64,000 bases of DNA. Origin: CAYNRE01 sp964399535 (GTDB lineage: Bacteria; Planctomycetota; Planctomycetia; Pirellulales; CAYNRE01). Position numbers and translations under genes: made by a program. Shown here piece after piece: positions 57,201 through 64,000 of this stretch. Every line of letters begins with the position of its first letter. The first letter of the stretch is position 1. Below the pieces are notes generated by a model. It was not told the origin of the DNA. It made no database searches and saw only the letters and a program-made list of their open reading frames with translations. The stretch covers positions 124,001-188,000 of the forward strand of contig CAYNRE010000055.1 in assembly GCA_964399535.1 (NCBI GenBank). The letters are read 5' to 3'.

Positions 57201-58310
57201 GCAAAGCTCCAAGAGCCTGCTGCGACGGACGGGCCGTTGCAGACGGGCTTCCAGTTGCCGCACCCGGGGCCCGGCATGCACCGGCTGTTGGAACTGGTGA
57301 CCGTACCGACGCGGTTCGTCGGGGCCGAGCAGTGGCTCGACCCCGAACCCAATCAGGACCCAGACGGGACTCAGCGGGCCTTCATGGCCGACTACTCGAT
57401 CGCTCCGCTGGCCGACGGCGCCTATCGCCAGTTCGAGCCGGGGCTGGAAACCTCGGGCTACGCCCTGCCCTTTAACCGGGTTTCCGAGTTCCGGGAACCA
57501 GGCCGGGTGAACCTGAACACGATCTTCGATCCACTGGTGTGGCGCGGGATGACCCACGACCTGGCGGGGGCCAACGAACTGTTTTTCTGGGATCAACTGT
57601 GGGCGAGTCGCCGCGGATTCGATAGCCCGGCGGTGGGTGGCGGCGGACCGCCGCTGGACCAGTGGGCCAGCTCGCAGCGGCCGCTGGGCAAGGGGGTAAG
57701 CGCCGACTTCGATGCCCGCAGCCCCTCGTATTTCAGCAACCCGTTCCGCGGCCCGGGGGGGAACTTCCTGGTGCCGGTCAACGCGCTGCGATTTGACAAT
57801 CTGGATCCGACGCAGCCTGGCGTTCGGGCGCGCACCGATCTGGACGTGGGGCTGCTGCGCCCGCTGCCGACGGGCCTGGAGCCGTTGTTCGCCACCACTT
57901 ATGTCGGCGCCACCGACACCTGGCACAACACCAACCAGAACCCGTTTTTCCGCTATCAGTTCCTGACCAAGCTGGGCAACATCGCCACGACCCGCTCGAA
58001 CGTGTACGCGGTGTGGATCACGGTTGGCTTCTTTGAAGTGGAGCCGATCAATGTGAACCTGGAGCCCTACAAAACGCAGTACGCTTGGGCCGACCCGACC
58101 AACGCCGCGGTGGCCCCCTGGGGTGCCCGGGAACTGTTGCGGGTCTTTCCCGATGGCTTCCGGCTGGGGCAGGAGCTGGGGGCCGACACCGGCACGATTC
58201 GCCGGCAACGGGCGTTTTACCTGATCGACCGCTCGATTCCCGTGGCGTTTGAGCGTGGACAGGTACACAACGCCAAGCAAGCCATCGTGCTCCAGCGGGT
58301 GATTCAGTAG
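51288..58310 (+). CDS. Giant GspK-like tip pseudopilin with Asp-rich repeats
   Basis: 2340 residues from the ATG at 51288 (GGGAG upstream). The N-terminus SRRG|VILLVALALLSLFSVIAL is a prepilin-type signal with a hydrophobic residue at mature position 5 in place of Glu, as known for GspK tip pseudopilins. Known GspK proteins have about 330 residues. Residues about 145-271 hold three copies of an Asp/Gly repeat (GPDGxPG...DDGNG...GW.GSDD), with a fourth near 1320-1355. Isolated EF-hand/dockerin-like loops occur near 655 (DVDNDGDGAAD), 1214 (DTNGDGKLDGAD) and 1334 (NTDDDGDGQVDE). The rest is beta-rich and Pro/Gly/Asn/Thr-rich, typical of surface proteins. Likely calcium-binding, exported and adhesive or polymer-binding; function is inferred only. 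The stop is followed by a tandemly repeated stop segment. Confidence 0.8.
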   Translation: MTPPRLPCALRVVPRPRRAPRRWASRSRRGVILLVALALLSLFSVIALTYVLVASQFRRTARSSAAASLRAQDTTALLDQAVLQVLSGTRNPRSVLGPHSLLEDLYGGDAYAGQIVGQGTAISHPVTAQNPQLVGQAMLIFDFSIDLGPDGRPGIGGVDDNGVSGIDDLGEVGWRGSDDNLFGRDVAYDPGPDGVPGSPGDDDGNGTADDALELGWPGSDDRELTQSGAPGFAGRDDDDDDGNGQDDNLGFVDYAPTGQPDFGEWGAPGSDDYRLSPINNYYNGRVLTFLSGPARGQSVRITGYEVQGGTYDLTADSSLTDTAGDTDASDNELDPRQPNGTDPLNPVQQFAVGKLRVTLPVGVSDPRDLIGSRFLINGRPFNGLGFGVSPQTVLRFKSETGPPALPASPQLLLGATASPLVNPFLPLTVPWERALLPNAAAFDRTPATWGPGALTARDVYIDPAGLGGADEDYDAVDYQNMLLAMRRTVFDYVAPATELSAPPIVEMPSLHRPDLLFYWYVRLARELQANPAAYGLGAPPSDQQAALMVLDPMGVYGTASGLPAVGQLLVTSLKRRVSLRPLRDDHPNFTGSNPAQSVYSPAALAAEIGSYAGTTLEDVMRRAWEVNGLGMPSTGPAAVGTSPINPAVYTVPQWDVDNDGDGAADSVWVDLGFPVQSSSDGRRYKPLVAILCVDMDGKLNLNAHGNLAQLPGAGDPAALNGGQTTVQYTAPFAGIGNAILSGVTPGYYGQGYGPADINLRLLFDFSDPVLGNREYYFLLRGQDDQAGFYYNGASFPTYANWPQPFGLDGRYGESNVYSASGTPNPPGGPGRTATTTYPFEEMRQAFAGLDSFLYDADIEIPSGSGASTRFTAAEPYNYRFGINRMLNLQPDGTGSIARPFVRLTGVYGSPSDVDGDGLLALDHRGQPMYLPAFDESGLVNPIAGTGFGERLTERLDDPYEVNLYGNARGAKYQVTVGGNTYISSRDNPYRYDELEALLRAYDADGGTLLNRLTLHAPSLFNNPRLRNIVTTDSWDLPVPGLPLTFDAAKTDLPVRNIAAFDFVAPGQAQVVDLLRAALARQDTASFPSATITPAPPNPFDPVGLLNPPPAASAAVDRDRTRLNLAVAQLLPPDVAAGLKFDLNRPLGNGRDDNLNNVIDEPSEMVRGVDVDTSGSLDNVTEVRNETALNDLDGDPDSEVPTGLNFPNYGYPLDTNGDGKLDGADYLVRQQYAKTLYVLLHLLHDTGLEPFVLDLIDDGAAGDGTLDDEEKARLFAQWAVNVVDYRDRDSIMTYFEYDIYPFRDDNTPPDGLPWDVDGFIGVAPGPDGAWGFRNTDDDGDGQVDEWDEQGFSGSDDVTSPDDGSIAFRGVVWGAERPELLITETLAFHDRRSTDDGVGGGTVAAMTDDDFDQAKRPKGSLFIELYHPGSTSTMQTPEGTQPAPPVELYDATLTGLQLNLTAPGGQPVWRLALAPGLESPNPTATPEPTSFNPLLDLTNITANRIWRVMYFADASGINDGAGLHFYPDSATNPYQVLAPGRYAVLGPKDFSWDNGAVEQRTTFLGRDNGSGVFPRKIVLDPTTSADQIDRLFIYDDGGTQRYPEEDPSSNDQTIQPPLVIVVDQATDVSGANQNTSGPTSNFRRFSVSEKSQGYGLFNTPPTGMIEGAYTPTDIPFDQDNTSTPNPPLVNYNNGTYLNYTTVYLQRLADPTLPYNAVSNPYLTVDQMSIDLTVYNGETASPADTSLPGALLTTKFDSRQRGDSGTRSMWTQLSRDPRRVTDIDGAEFGGDETAVSPPIPVATLGYLNMSLPYSGTAKTVPLPPAVAMPGTGEVSATSEFFGFGWRYHRDSTNGDKLPPVPGSITVADYYHQYVGDPDTTSVGFASGSTFPWLTWPNRPLISAYELLQVPAAGPSQLLGVPTSRASMATGRLGWNTRQANGEYWKPGVSPAPPQGLDLVELSFGHLAPWFLKEGAKLQEPAATDGPLQTGFQLPHPGPGMHRLLELVTVPTRFVGAEQWLDPEPNQDPDGTQRAFMADYSIAPLADGAYRQFEPGLETSGYALPFNRVSEFREPGRVNLNTIFDPLVWRGMTHDLAGANELFFWDQLWASRRGFDSPAVGGGGPPLDQWASSQRPLGKGVSADFDARSPSYFSNPFRGPGGNFLVPVNALRFDNLDPTQPGVRARTDLDVGLLRPLPTGLEPLFATTYVGATDTWHNTNQNPFFRYQFLTKLGNIATTRSNVYAVWITVGFFEVEPINVNLEPYKTQYAWADPTNAAVAPWGARELLRVFPDGFRLGQELGADTGTIRRQRAFYLIDRSIPVAFERGQVHNAKQAIVLQRVIQ

Positions 58311-58340
58311 CGAGTGATTCAGTAGCGAGTGATTCAGTAG
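58296..58340 (+). repeat. 15-bp tandem repeat carrying the stop codon, three copies
   Basis: The unit CGAGTGATTCAGTAG (first copy with one base different) occurs three times in a row at 58296, 58311 and 58326. The first contains the last codons and TAG stop of the giant pseudopilin gene; because the unit is 15 bp, each copy keeps an in-frame VIQ-stop. It looks like a slippage or duplication product that gives the gene three consecutive in-frame stops. Confidence 0.9.
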
Positions 58341-58382
58341 ACTGTGCCCGGTTCGCCCCGCGGTACGCGGGTCGGGACGAAC

Positions 58383-58480
58383 GAACGCAAAGTCGCCAGG
58401 GCCCCATGGCGCCAAGGTGGGGCGAGCGTCGGGGAAAAAGAACGCCAAGGCGCCAAGGCGCAATGGCGCCAAGGTGGGGG
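58383..58480. repeat. GGCGCCAAGG-rich intergenic repeat
   Basis: ATGGCGCCAAGGTGGGG occurs at 58406-58422 and again at 58463-58479, with further CGCCAAGG units between (58443-58461). GGCGCC is itself palindromic. The 335-bp gap between the giant gene and the glycosyltransferase (58311-58645) holds this and the stop-segment repeat, but no gene that I can support. Confidence 0.65.
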
Positions 58481-58645
58481 CCGTGCGTCCGGTCTGCTGG
58501 CCTGGCCGGCCTTTTTTGGCCCGGCCGAGTCCAGAAAACTCGCCTATCCCCCCGGGCCTGCCTCGGGGCATAATCCCCTCCGGCCAGGCATCGTCGAACA
58601 AGTCGGCGGTTGCTTGCGTGTTCACAAGGTCGGGGGGAAAGGTGC

Positions 58646-60352
58646 ATGGAAGCGCGCCGGCATGGGTTCGTGGTCTGGACGGTAGCCGTCGTGATCGCGG
58701 TCTACTTCTTGCCGCTGGCGACCGATACTCCGCTGTTGGACCCCGACGAGGGTTTGCACGCTGCCATCGCCCAGGAAATGGTGGAGCGTGGCGACTGGGT
58801 CACGCCGCGGCTGTTCGGCGAGCCGTTTCTGGATAAGCCGATCGTGTTCTTCTGGGCCCAGGCGGCATCGCTCCGGCTATGGGGGATGCACGAGGCCGCG
58901 GTCCGGCTCCCCGGCGTGCTCTTTGCCCTGGCCGGCGTCTGGACCACTTATTGGCTGGCCAGCACCCTGCTGGGCCGATCGGTGGGTTGGCTGGCCGGAA
59001 TTTTTCAGGCCACGATGGTGCTGCCCGTCGCCATGGCCCAGGCCGCCGTACACGACGTGGCCTTGGTGCCCTGGACGAACCTGGCCCTGGGTTCGGCCTG
59101 GCGCGCCATGGAAGAAACCGAGCGCCACGGACGGCCTGGCCGCTGGTTTGCGGCCGTCGGCCTCTGGCTTGGCCTGGCCATATTGACCAAGGGCCTGATC
59201 GGCGTGGCGCTGGTGCTGTTGGCCTGGGGGCTGCTGGTGCTCGGCCGGCGCCAACTCAATCTGGGCACCGTGCTGCGGGGGCTGGGCACCCTGGCTGTGG
59301 CCGCCGCGGTGGCGGCCCCCTGGTACCTGGCCATGGAGTGGCGCAATCCGGGCTACTTGCACTACTACTTCGTCGAGCGACATCTGCTGGGCTACGTAAC
59401 CGATTCGCAGCGCCACGGCGGCGCGGCCTGGTGGTATTACCTGCCGATCCTATTGGGCGGGGCGCTGCCTTGGGTTTTGTTTGTGCCGGCCGCTTTGCAC
59501 GAGGCTTGGGTCGGCCGGAGGCGGCCCGAATGGAGCTCGACCGAAAGGGCCTTGCGCTTTTTGCTGGGCTGGCTGGTCAGCTCGCTGGTGTTTCTCACGC
59601 TGGCCAGTTCCAAGCTGCTTACTTACCTATTGCCGGTGTTTCCGGCCGTGGCGATTCTGGCGGCCTGGGTTTGGGATCGCTACGGTAGCCGCGAGCTGGT
59701 CCCGCGCTCGCGGCGCTGGCTGGGCTGGGCCGTGGTGGGGTTGGCGGTGGTGGGCCCTGGAATACTGCCGGTGGCGCTTCGAGTTTGTCGCTGGCGATTC
59801 GGGGTCGAGTGGCCGCTTGAAGTGCGCGGGATCGGGGCGGTGGTCTCGCTCGGCATGTTGCTGCCGCTGGCCTGCTGGTGGCGCGGCTGGCCCCGAGCCA
59901 CGTTAATGGTGCAGACTGGCGCGCTGGCGGCGGTGTTGCTGTTTATTTCCGCGGCGGTGCTGCCCCGGCTGGGCCACTATCTTTCGGCTCGCGAGTTGGC
60001 CCAACATCTGAACCAGGTTCAGCCCGCACCCGAGGGAATTTGGATCATTGAAGAGCGGATCGGTTCCGTGGTGTTCTACCTTTCGCCCGAGTTGCGCCGG
60101 CGAATGAGCGCCGAGCATTTGCGCCCCCTGAGCTGGACCGAGCTGGGCCGAATGCCCGCGCCCCCTGGGAACGTGTGGTTGGCACTGCCCGACAAGCGGC
60201 GCCGTGCCGCCCAGCAGTACCTGGATTTGACGCAACTGCGGGGCCGGGCGGTGGGTCATTACCAGCTTTGCCCGGCGGCCGAGCTGCTGGCCGCGCGTCG
60301 AACCGGCGCGGGCCCCGCCGAGCCCCGTATGGCGGCCAGCTCGGGGCGCTAA
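58646..60352 (+). CDS. GT39/ArnT-like membrane glycosyltransferase
   Basis: 568 residues from the ATG at 58646 (GGGGGGAAAGG upstream). It is a polytopic protein with about 11-12 membrane segments. The first outside loop has DTPLLDPDEGLHAAIAQEMVERGDWVTPRLFGEPFLDKPIVFFW, where the DE pair and the KP motif mark the GT-C family of dolichyl/undecaprenyl-phosphate-sugar transferases (PMT/ArnT/RgtA type). It should transfer a sugar from a polyprenyl-phosphate donor to lipid or protein outside the membrane. It lies 300 bp downstream of the pseudopilin operon in the same direction, so pilin or surface-protein glycosylation is conceivable but unproven. Confidence 0.9.
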   Translation: MEARRHGFVVWTVAVVIAVYFLPLATDTPLLDPDEGLHAAIAQEMVERGDWVTPRLFGEPFLDKPIVFFWAQAASLRLWGMHEAAVRLPGVLFALAGVWTTYWLASTLLGRSVGWLAGIFQATMVLPVAMAQAAVHDVALVPWTNLALGSAWRAMEETERHGRPGRWFAAVGLWLGLAILTKGLIGVALVLLAWGLLVLGRRQLNLGTVLRGLGTLAVAAAVAAPWYLAMEWRNPGYLHYYFVERHLLGYVTDSQRHGGAAWWYYLPILLGGALPWVLFVPAALHEAWVGRRRPEWSSTERALRFLLGWLVSSLVFLTLASSKLLTYLLPVFPAVAILAAWVWDRYGSRELVPRSRRWLGWAVVGLAVVGPGILPVALRVCRWRFGVEWPLEVRGIGAVVSLGMLLPLACWWRGWPRATLMVQTGALAAVLLFISAAVLPRLGHYLSARELAQHLNQVQPAPEGIWIIEERIGSVVFYLSPELRRRMSAEHLRPLSWTELGRMPAPPGNVWLALPDKRRRAAQQYLDLTQLRGRAVGHYQLCPAAELLAARRTGAGPAEPRMAASSGR

Positions 60353-60548
60353 GCCGGCAACCGGGCCCTGGCGGGTGCCGGGGAGCCCGCGGTTGCGCAG
60401 GCATTGGTTGGCCTCGCTGGCCGGCGCGGCCGCCTGGGCAGGACGTTGCTTTCCCCGCGCCGGCCCGCTTGGTACCCTAGAAAGCTGGTCGAGCTTTCCC
60501 CGCGCGGGTTTCTCGTGCTGCGCGGGCCATCGACGGGGGAACGAACGC

Positions 60549-61991
60549 ATGCTCGGTTTTGCCAAGGCCGCCGGCCGCACCGCCGCCGCGCTGGTCGTAG
60601 CCCTGGGGCTCGCGGTCGATCCGGCGCCGGGGGCCGACGAGCCGGCAGCGGCCCCCGCTCCGGTCAGTTACCACACCCAAATTCGTCCGCTGTTGGTCGA
60701 GCACTGTCAGGGTTGCCACCAGCCGGCCCGGCAGGGTGGCCAACTGGTGCTGACCGACTACGCGAGCCTGCGGCGGGGGGGAGAAAGCGGCGAGGACGCG
60801 GTCAATACGGCCGCACCCGACCAGAGCCCGCTCCTGGTGCAAATTACCCCCACCGACGGCCAGGCGGCGATGCCCAAGGGTCGCCCGCCGCTGGCCGCTG
60901 AACAAATCGCGCTCGTGGCTCGCTGGATCGCCGAGGGGGCAGTCGACGACAGCCCGGCGGCGAGCGGTCCTTCGATCGACCAAGACCACCCGCCGGTCTA
61001 CCAGCAGCCGCCGCTGATTACCGCGCTGGACTACTCGCCCGATGGCTCGTTGCTGGCCGTCTCGGGTTACCACGAAGTGCTGCTGCACCGGGCCGATGGC
61101 GGCGGATTGGTGGCCCGGCTGGTGGGCCTCTCCGAGCGAATCGAGTCGGTGGCGTTTTCACCCGATGGCCAATGGCTGGCCGTGAGCGGCGGATCGCCGG
61201 CGCGTTTCGGCGAGGTCCAGGTTTGGGAGGTGGCCAGCGGCCAGTTGAAACTTTCGGTCCCGGTGACGCACGACACCGTGTACGGGGTGAGTTGGTCGGG
61301 CGACGGCACGAAGATCGCATTTGGCTGCGCCGACAATACGCTTCGGGCCATCGACGCGCAGACCGGCCACCAGGTGCTGTTCCAGGGGGCTCACAGCGAT
61401 TGGGTGCTCGACACGATCTTCTCGACCGACAGCTCGCACCTGATCTCGGTGAGCCGCGACCGCTCGATGAAGCTGACCGAGGTGGCCACCGAGCGATTTG
61501 TCGACAACATCACGAGCATTACGCCCGGGGCGCTCAAGGGGGGCCTGCAGACCGTGGCGCGCCACCCCGCGCGCGACGAACTGCTCATTGGCGGCGCCGA
61601 CGGCGTGCCCAAGCTGTACCAAACCTATCGCACCAAGGCCCGGGTCATCGGCGACGATTTCAACTTGATTCGGGAATATGCCCGGCTGCCGGGTCGCATT
61701 TTCTCCTGCGACTTCAGCGGCGACGGCAGCCGGCTGGTGGTCGGCTCGAGCGACGAACTGCGGGGCGAAGCCCGCGTGTATCAGACCGACGATGCGCAGC
61801 TCATTTCGACCCTGGCCGGCCAGTCGGGGCCGGTTTACGCGGTGGCGTTTCGACCCGATGGCCAGCAAGTGGCCAGCGGTGGATTCGACGGTCCGGTTCG
61901 GCTGTGCGACGCACAAACCGGCCAGGTAGTGAAGGAATTCTTGCCCGTGCCGCTAGGGCCGACGACCGTGGCCAGCGTGGCCGAGGAGTAG
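60549..61991 (+). CDS. Exported WD40 protein with planctomycete cytochrome c-like domain
   Basis: 480 residues from the ATG at 60549 (GGGGGAACG upstream). A signal peptide (TAAALVVALGLAVDPAPGA) is followed by a planctomycete-type cytochrome c domain with haem motif C53-QG-C56-H57 in YHTQIRPLLVEHCQGCH and AMPKGRPPLAAEQIALVARWIAEGA. The rest is a seven-blade-like WD40 propeller (ITALDYSPDG, ESVAFSPDG, YAVAFRPDG...). It ends 4 bp before the DUF1549 gene, so they form an operon. Such pairs are characteristic of planctomycetes; the proposed role is a redox-linked exported complex for polymer breakdown or electron transfer, but the activity is unknown. Confidence 0.9.
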   Translation: MLGFAKAAGRTAAALVVALGLAVDPAPGADEPAAAPAPVSYHTQIRPLLVEHCQGCHQPARQGGQLVLTDYASLRRGGESGEDAVNTAAPDQSPLLVQITPTDGQAAMPKGRPPLAAEQIALVARWIAEGAVDDSPAASGPSIDQDHPPVYQQPPLITALDYSPDGSLLAVSGYHEVLLHRADGGGLVARLVGLSERIESVAFSPDGQWLAVSGGSPARFGEVQVWEVASGQLKLSVPVTHDTVYGVSWSGDGTKIAFGCADNTLRAIDAQTGHQVLFQGAHSDWVLDTIFSTDSSHLISVSRDRSMKLTEVATERFVDNITSITPGALKGGLQTVARHPARDELLIGGADGVPKLYQTYRTKARVIGDDFNLIREYARLPGRIFSCDFSGDGSRLVVGSSDELRGEARVYQTDDAQLISTLAGQSGPVYAVAFRPDGQQVASGGFDGPVRLCDAQTGQVVKEFLPVPLGPTTVASVAEE

Positions 61992-61995
61992 AGCA

Positions 61996-64000
61996 ATGGA
62001 TGGAGTGCGCTCCGGGCGCCGTTGGGCGCTAGCCGGTTGCTGGCTGATTGGGCTCGGACTGGGGGCAGCCCAGGCCTCGTTGGCGCAGGGCGCGAGCGAG
62101 CGCCTGCCGGAATCGATCCGGATCGTGGTACGGTTAGCGGCCTTTCCCGAGCGGATTGCGTTGCCGCACCGGTTCGCCTACCGGCAACTGCTGATCACCG
62201 CCGAGCTTTCCAGCGGCGAGCAGATCGACGTGACGCGAATGGTCGAGGTGACCGCTCCGGCCGAATTGGTCACGGTGTCGCCCGCGGGCCAGGTGCGCCC
62301 CGTGGGCAACGGCCAAGGCGCGATCCTGCTGCGGTTGGGGGCCTCGCAGCTCGAGGTGCCCGTTGACGTGAGCGGTCAGGATCAGCCGCTGGCCGTGAGC
62401 TTTGTCCGCGACGTGATGCCCGCCATGAGCAAGCTGGGCTGCAACGCCGGCACCTGCCACGGCGCCGCCCAGGGCAAGAACGGTTTTAAGCTTTCGCTGC
62501 GCGGCTACGACCCGGCCTTCGATTACCTGGCCCTGACCGACGACCTGGCCGGTCGCCGCTTCAACCGCGCGGCGCCGGACCAGAGCCTGATGTTGCTCAA
62601 GCCCTCGGGCGCGGTGCCGCACGTGGGCGGGGTGCTGACCCGGCCGGGCGAAGCGGCCTACGAGCTATTGCGGCAGTGGATCGCCGACGGCGTGAAACTT
62701 GACTTAGCGGCTCCCCGGGTCACCTCGATCGAGGTCCACCCACGCGAAATCGTGATCCCGCTGCCGGGCATGAAGCAGCAGCTGGTGGTGCTGGCCACCT
62801 ATGCTGACGGCGCCGTGCGCGACGTGACGGCCGAGGCGTTTGTCGAGAGCAGCTCGACCGATACCGTCGAGGTCGACCGCGGGTCGCTGGCCACCGCCGT
62901 GCGCCGGGGCGAGGCCGCCATGTTGGCCCGCTACGAGGGGGCCTACGCGGCTGCCACGATTACGGTGATGGGCGACCGCTCGGGCTTCCAGTGGCACGAA
63001 ACCCCCAGCCGGGGCTTCATCGACGAACTGGTCTACGACAAGCTGCGGCGGATGAAGATCGAACCCAGCCCGCTGGCCGACGACGCCACCTTTTTGCGCC
63101 GCGTCACGCTCGACTTGACGGGGCTCCCCCCTTCGGCCGACGACGTGCGGGCCTTTCTGGCCGACCCGCGCGAGAGCCAACAGAAGCGCGATGAACTGAT
63201 CGACCGGTTGGTCGAAAGCAGCGAGTATGTCGAGTTCTGGACCAACAAATGGGCCGATTTGTTGCAGGTAAATCGCAAGTTCCTGTCCGAGAAAGGAGCG
63301 TGGGCACTGCGCCACTGGATTCGCCAGGCCGTGGCCGAGAATCTGCCCTACGACCGGTTCGTTTACGAGGTGCTGACCAGCAGCGGCTCGACGTTTGCCA
63401 ATCCGCCGGCCGCCTACCTGCGGGTGCTGCGCGAGCCCGAGGCGGCCATGGAGAACTCGACCCAGTTGTTTCTGGGGGTGCGGTTCAATTGCAACAAGTG
63501 CCACGACCATCCCTTCGAGCGCTGGACTCAGAGCCAGTACTATCACCTGGCGGCCTATTTCGCGCAGGTGGGGCGCAAGCCGGGAAGCGTGCCCGACGAG
63601 GAAGTGATCTTCGATACCCGGGGTAGCGGCGAGGTCATGCATCCCACCAGCGGCCAGCCGGTGGCGCCCTCGTTTCCCTACCAGCACCCTGGCAGTATCG
63701 CCGACGATGCCAGCCGGCGCGAGCAGTTCGCCCAGTGGGTTACCTCGCCCGAGAACCCCTACTTCGCCAAGAGCTATGTCAATCGGTTATGGGCTTATCT
63801 GCTTGGCGTGGGGCTGATCGAACCGATCGACGACATCCGGGCGGGGAATCCTCCGTCGAACCCGGCCTTGCTCGAGCGGTTAACCGAGGAGTTCGTCTCC
63901 AGCGGATTCGACGTGCGGCACATGATTCGGCTGATCTGCAAGTCGCGGGTGTACGGCCATGCCTTGGAAACCAATCGCTGGAATGACGACGACGAAACGA
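61996..64000 (+). CDS. DUF1549-type planctomycete cytochrome protein, 3' end cut
   Basis: 668 residues to the window end with no stop. A signal peptide (WALAGCWLIGLGLGAAQASLAQG) is followed by a Big2-like beta domain (about 40-130) and a cytochrome-like segment with C149-NAGT-C154-H155 (KLGCNAGTCHGAAQGKNGF). A second Big2-like domain spans about 235-325. DUF1549 starts with GFIDELVYDKLRRMKIEPS and includes FLRRVTLDLTGLPPS and a C-NK-CH motif near residue 499 (FNCNKCHDHPFERW). The stretch after NPYFAKSYVNRLWAYLLGVGLIEPIDD is the beginning of the DUF1553 region. It is coupled to the WD40/cytochrome gene by a 4-bp gap. Usually a DUF1501 gene follows. Confidence 0.94.
   Translation, partial: MDGVRSGRRWALAGCWLIGLGLGAAQASLAQGASERLPESIRIVVRLAAFPERIALPHRFAYRQLLITAELSSGEQIDVTRMVEVTAPAELVTVSPAGQVRPVGNGQGAILLRLGASQLEVPVDVSGQDQPLAVSFVRDVMPAMSKLGCNAGTCHGAAQGKNGFKLSLRGYDPAFDYLALTDDLAGRRFNRAAPDQSLMLLKPSGAVPHVGGVLTRPGEAAYELLRQWIADGVKLDLAAPRVTSIEVHPREIVIPLPGMKQQLVVLATYADGAVRDVTAEAFVESSSTDTVEVDRGSLATAVRRGEAAMLARYEGAYAAATITVMGDRSGFQWHETPSRGFIDELVYDKLRRMKIEPSPLADDATFLRRVTLDLTGLPPSADDVRAFLADPRESQQKRDELIDRLVESSEYVEFWTNKWADLLQVNRKFLSEKGAWALRHWIRQAVAENLPYDRFVYEVLTSSGSTFANPPAAYLRVLREPEAAMENSTQLFLGVRFNCNKCHDHPFERWTQSQYYHLAAYFAQVGRKPGSVPDEEVIFDTRGSGEVMHPTSGQPVAPSFPYQHPGSIADDASRREQFAQWVTSPENPYFAKSYVNRLWAYLLGVGLIEPIDDIRAGNPPSNPALLERLTEEFVSSGFDVRHMIRLICKSRVYGHALETNRWNDDDET

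Noticed and set aside
57159..58625. 488-codon minus-strand frame with a repeated SLLNH peptide
   Set aside because: The peptide repeat is only the reverse complement of the tandem stop-codon repeat at 58296-58340; the rest is antisense to the giant pseudopilin gene.

Overview
The window is high-GC, gene-dense bacterial chromosome. Its gene content points strongly to a planctomycete, probably from the Pirellulales: a DUF1549/DUF1553-type cytochrome protein next to a WD40/cytochrome protein, an ECF sigma factor coupled to a Ser/Thr kinase with a WD40 tail, duplicated NfeD proteins with FloA, and very large proteins with prepilin signals. No rRNA, tRNA, CRISPR array or intact insertion sequence is visible. 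The assignment rests on recognised families, not on a marker-gene tree.

Layout. 1-3770 (minus): a membrane-microdomain operon (long NfeD, short NfeD, floA) behind a near-consensus housekeeping promoter. 3832-7829 (minus): ECF sigma factor and kinase-WD40 pair, 5 bp apart. 8064-13092: DedA-like protein, HSDL2-like dehydrogenase, PII protein behind a sigma-54-type promoter, a gene-free stretch ending in a strong minus-strand terminator, and ATP-dependent PEP carboxykinase. 13661-19370: D-2-hydroxyacid dehydrogenase, M2-like metallopeptidase, SGNH hydrolase and aminotransferase. 19563-24511: glycogen block (glgA, galT-like, GH57). 24548-27061: unknown membrane protein, then def-fmt (minus). 27238-32730: operon of a TonB-shaped VWA protein, ExbB, two ExbD and a large exported repeat protein. 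32805-37646: truD with a MITE-like element at its 3' end, esterase, Dabb protein, thioredoxin lipoprotein and an outer-membrane barrel protein (minus).

38332-58310 is the most remarkable part: two PilB/GspE ATPases flanking PilT, a PilC/GspF platform protein with an inserted hydrophobic segment, four unusually large pseudopilins (416-513 aa) and a 2340-aa protein with a GspK-like N-terminus lacking Glu5. Together they look like the inner-membrane motor and pseudopilus of a type II secretion or type IV pilus-like machine with a greatly enlarged tip subunit. The secretin, prepilin peptidase and GspL/M or PilM/N/O proteins are not in the window. 58646-64000 holds a GT39-type glycosyltransferase and the first two genes of a cytochrome/DUF1549 cluster, cut by the window end.

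Functional reading. Three envelope machines dominate: NfeD/FloA microdomains, a proton-driven ExbB/ExbD device whose TonB position is taken by a VWA protein, and the pseudopilus system. Around them sit central carbon and nitrogen genes (glycogen turnover, PEPCK, PII) and translation or RNA-modification genes (def, fmt, truD). All functions are inferred from sequence motifs read by eye.
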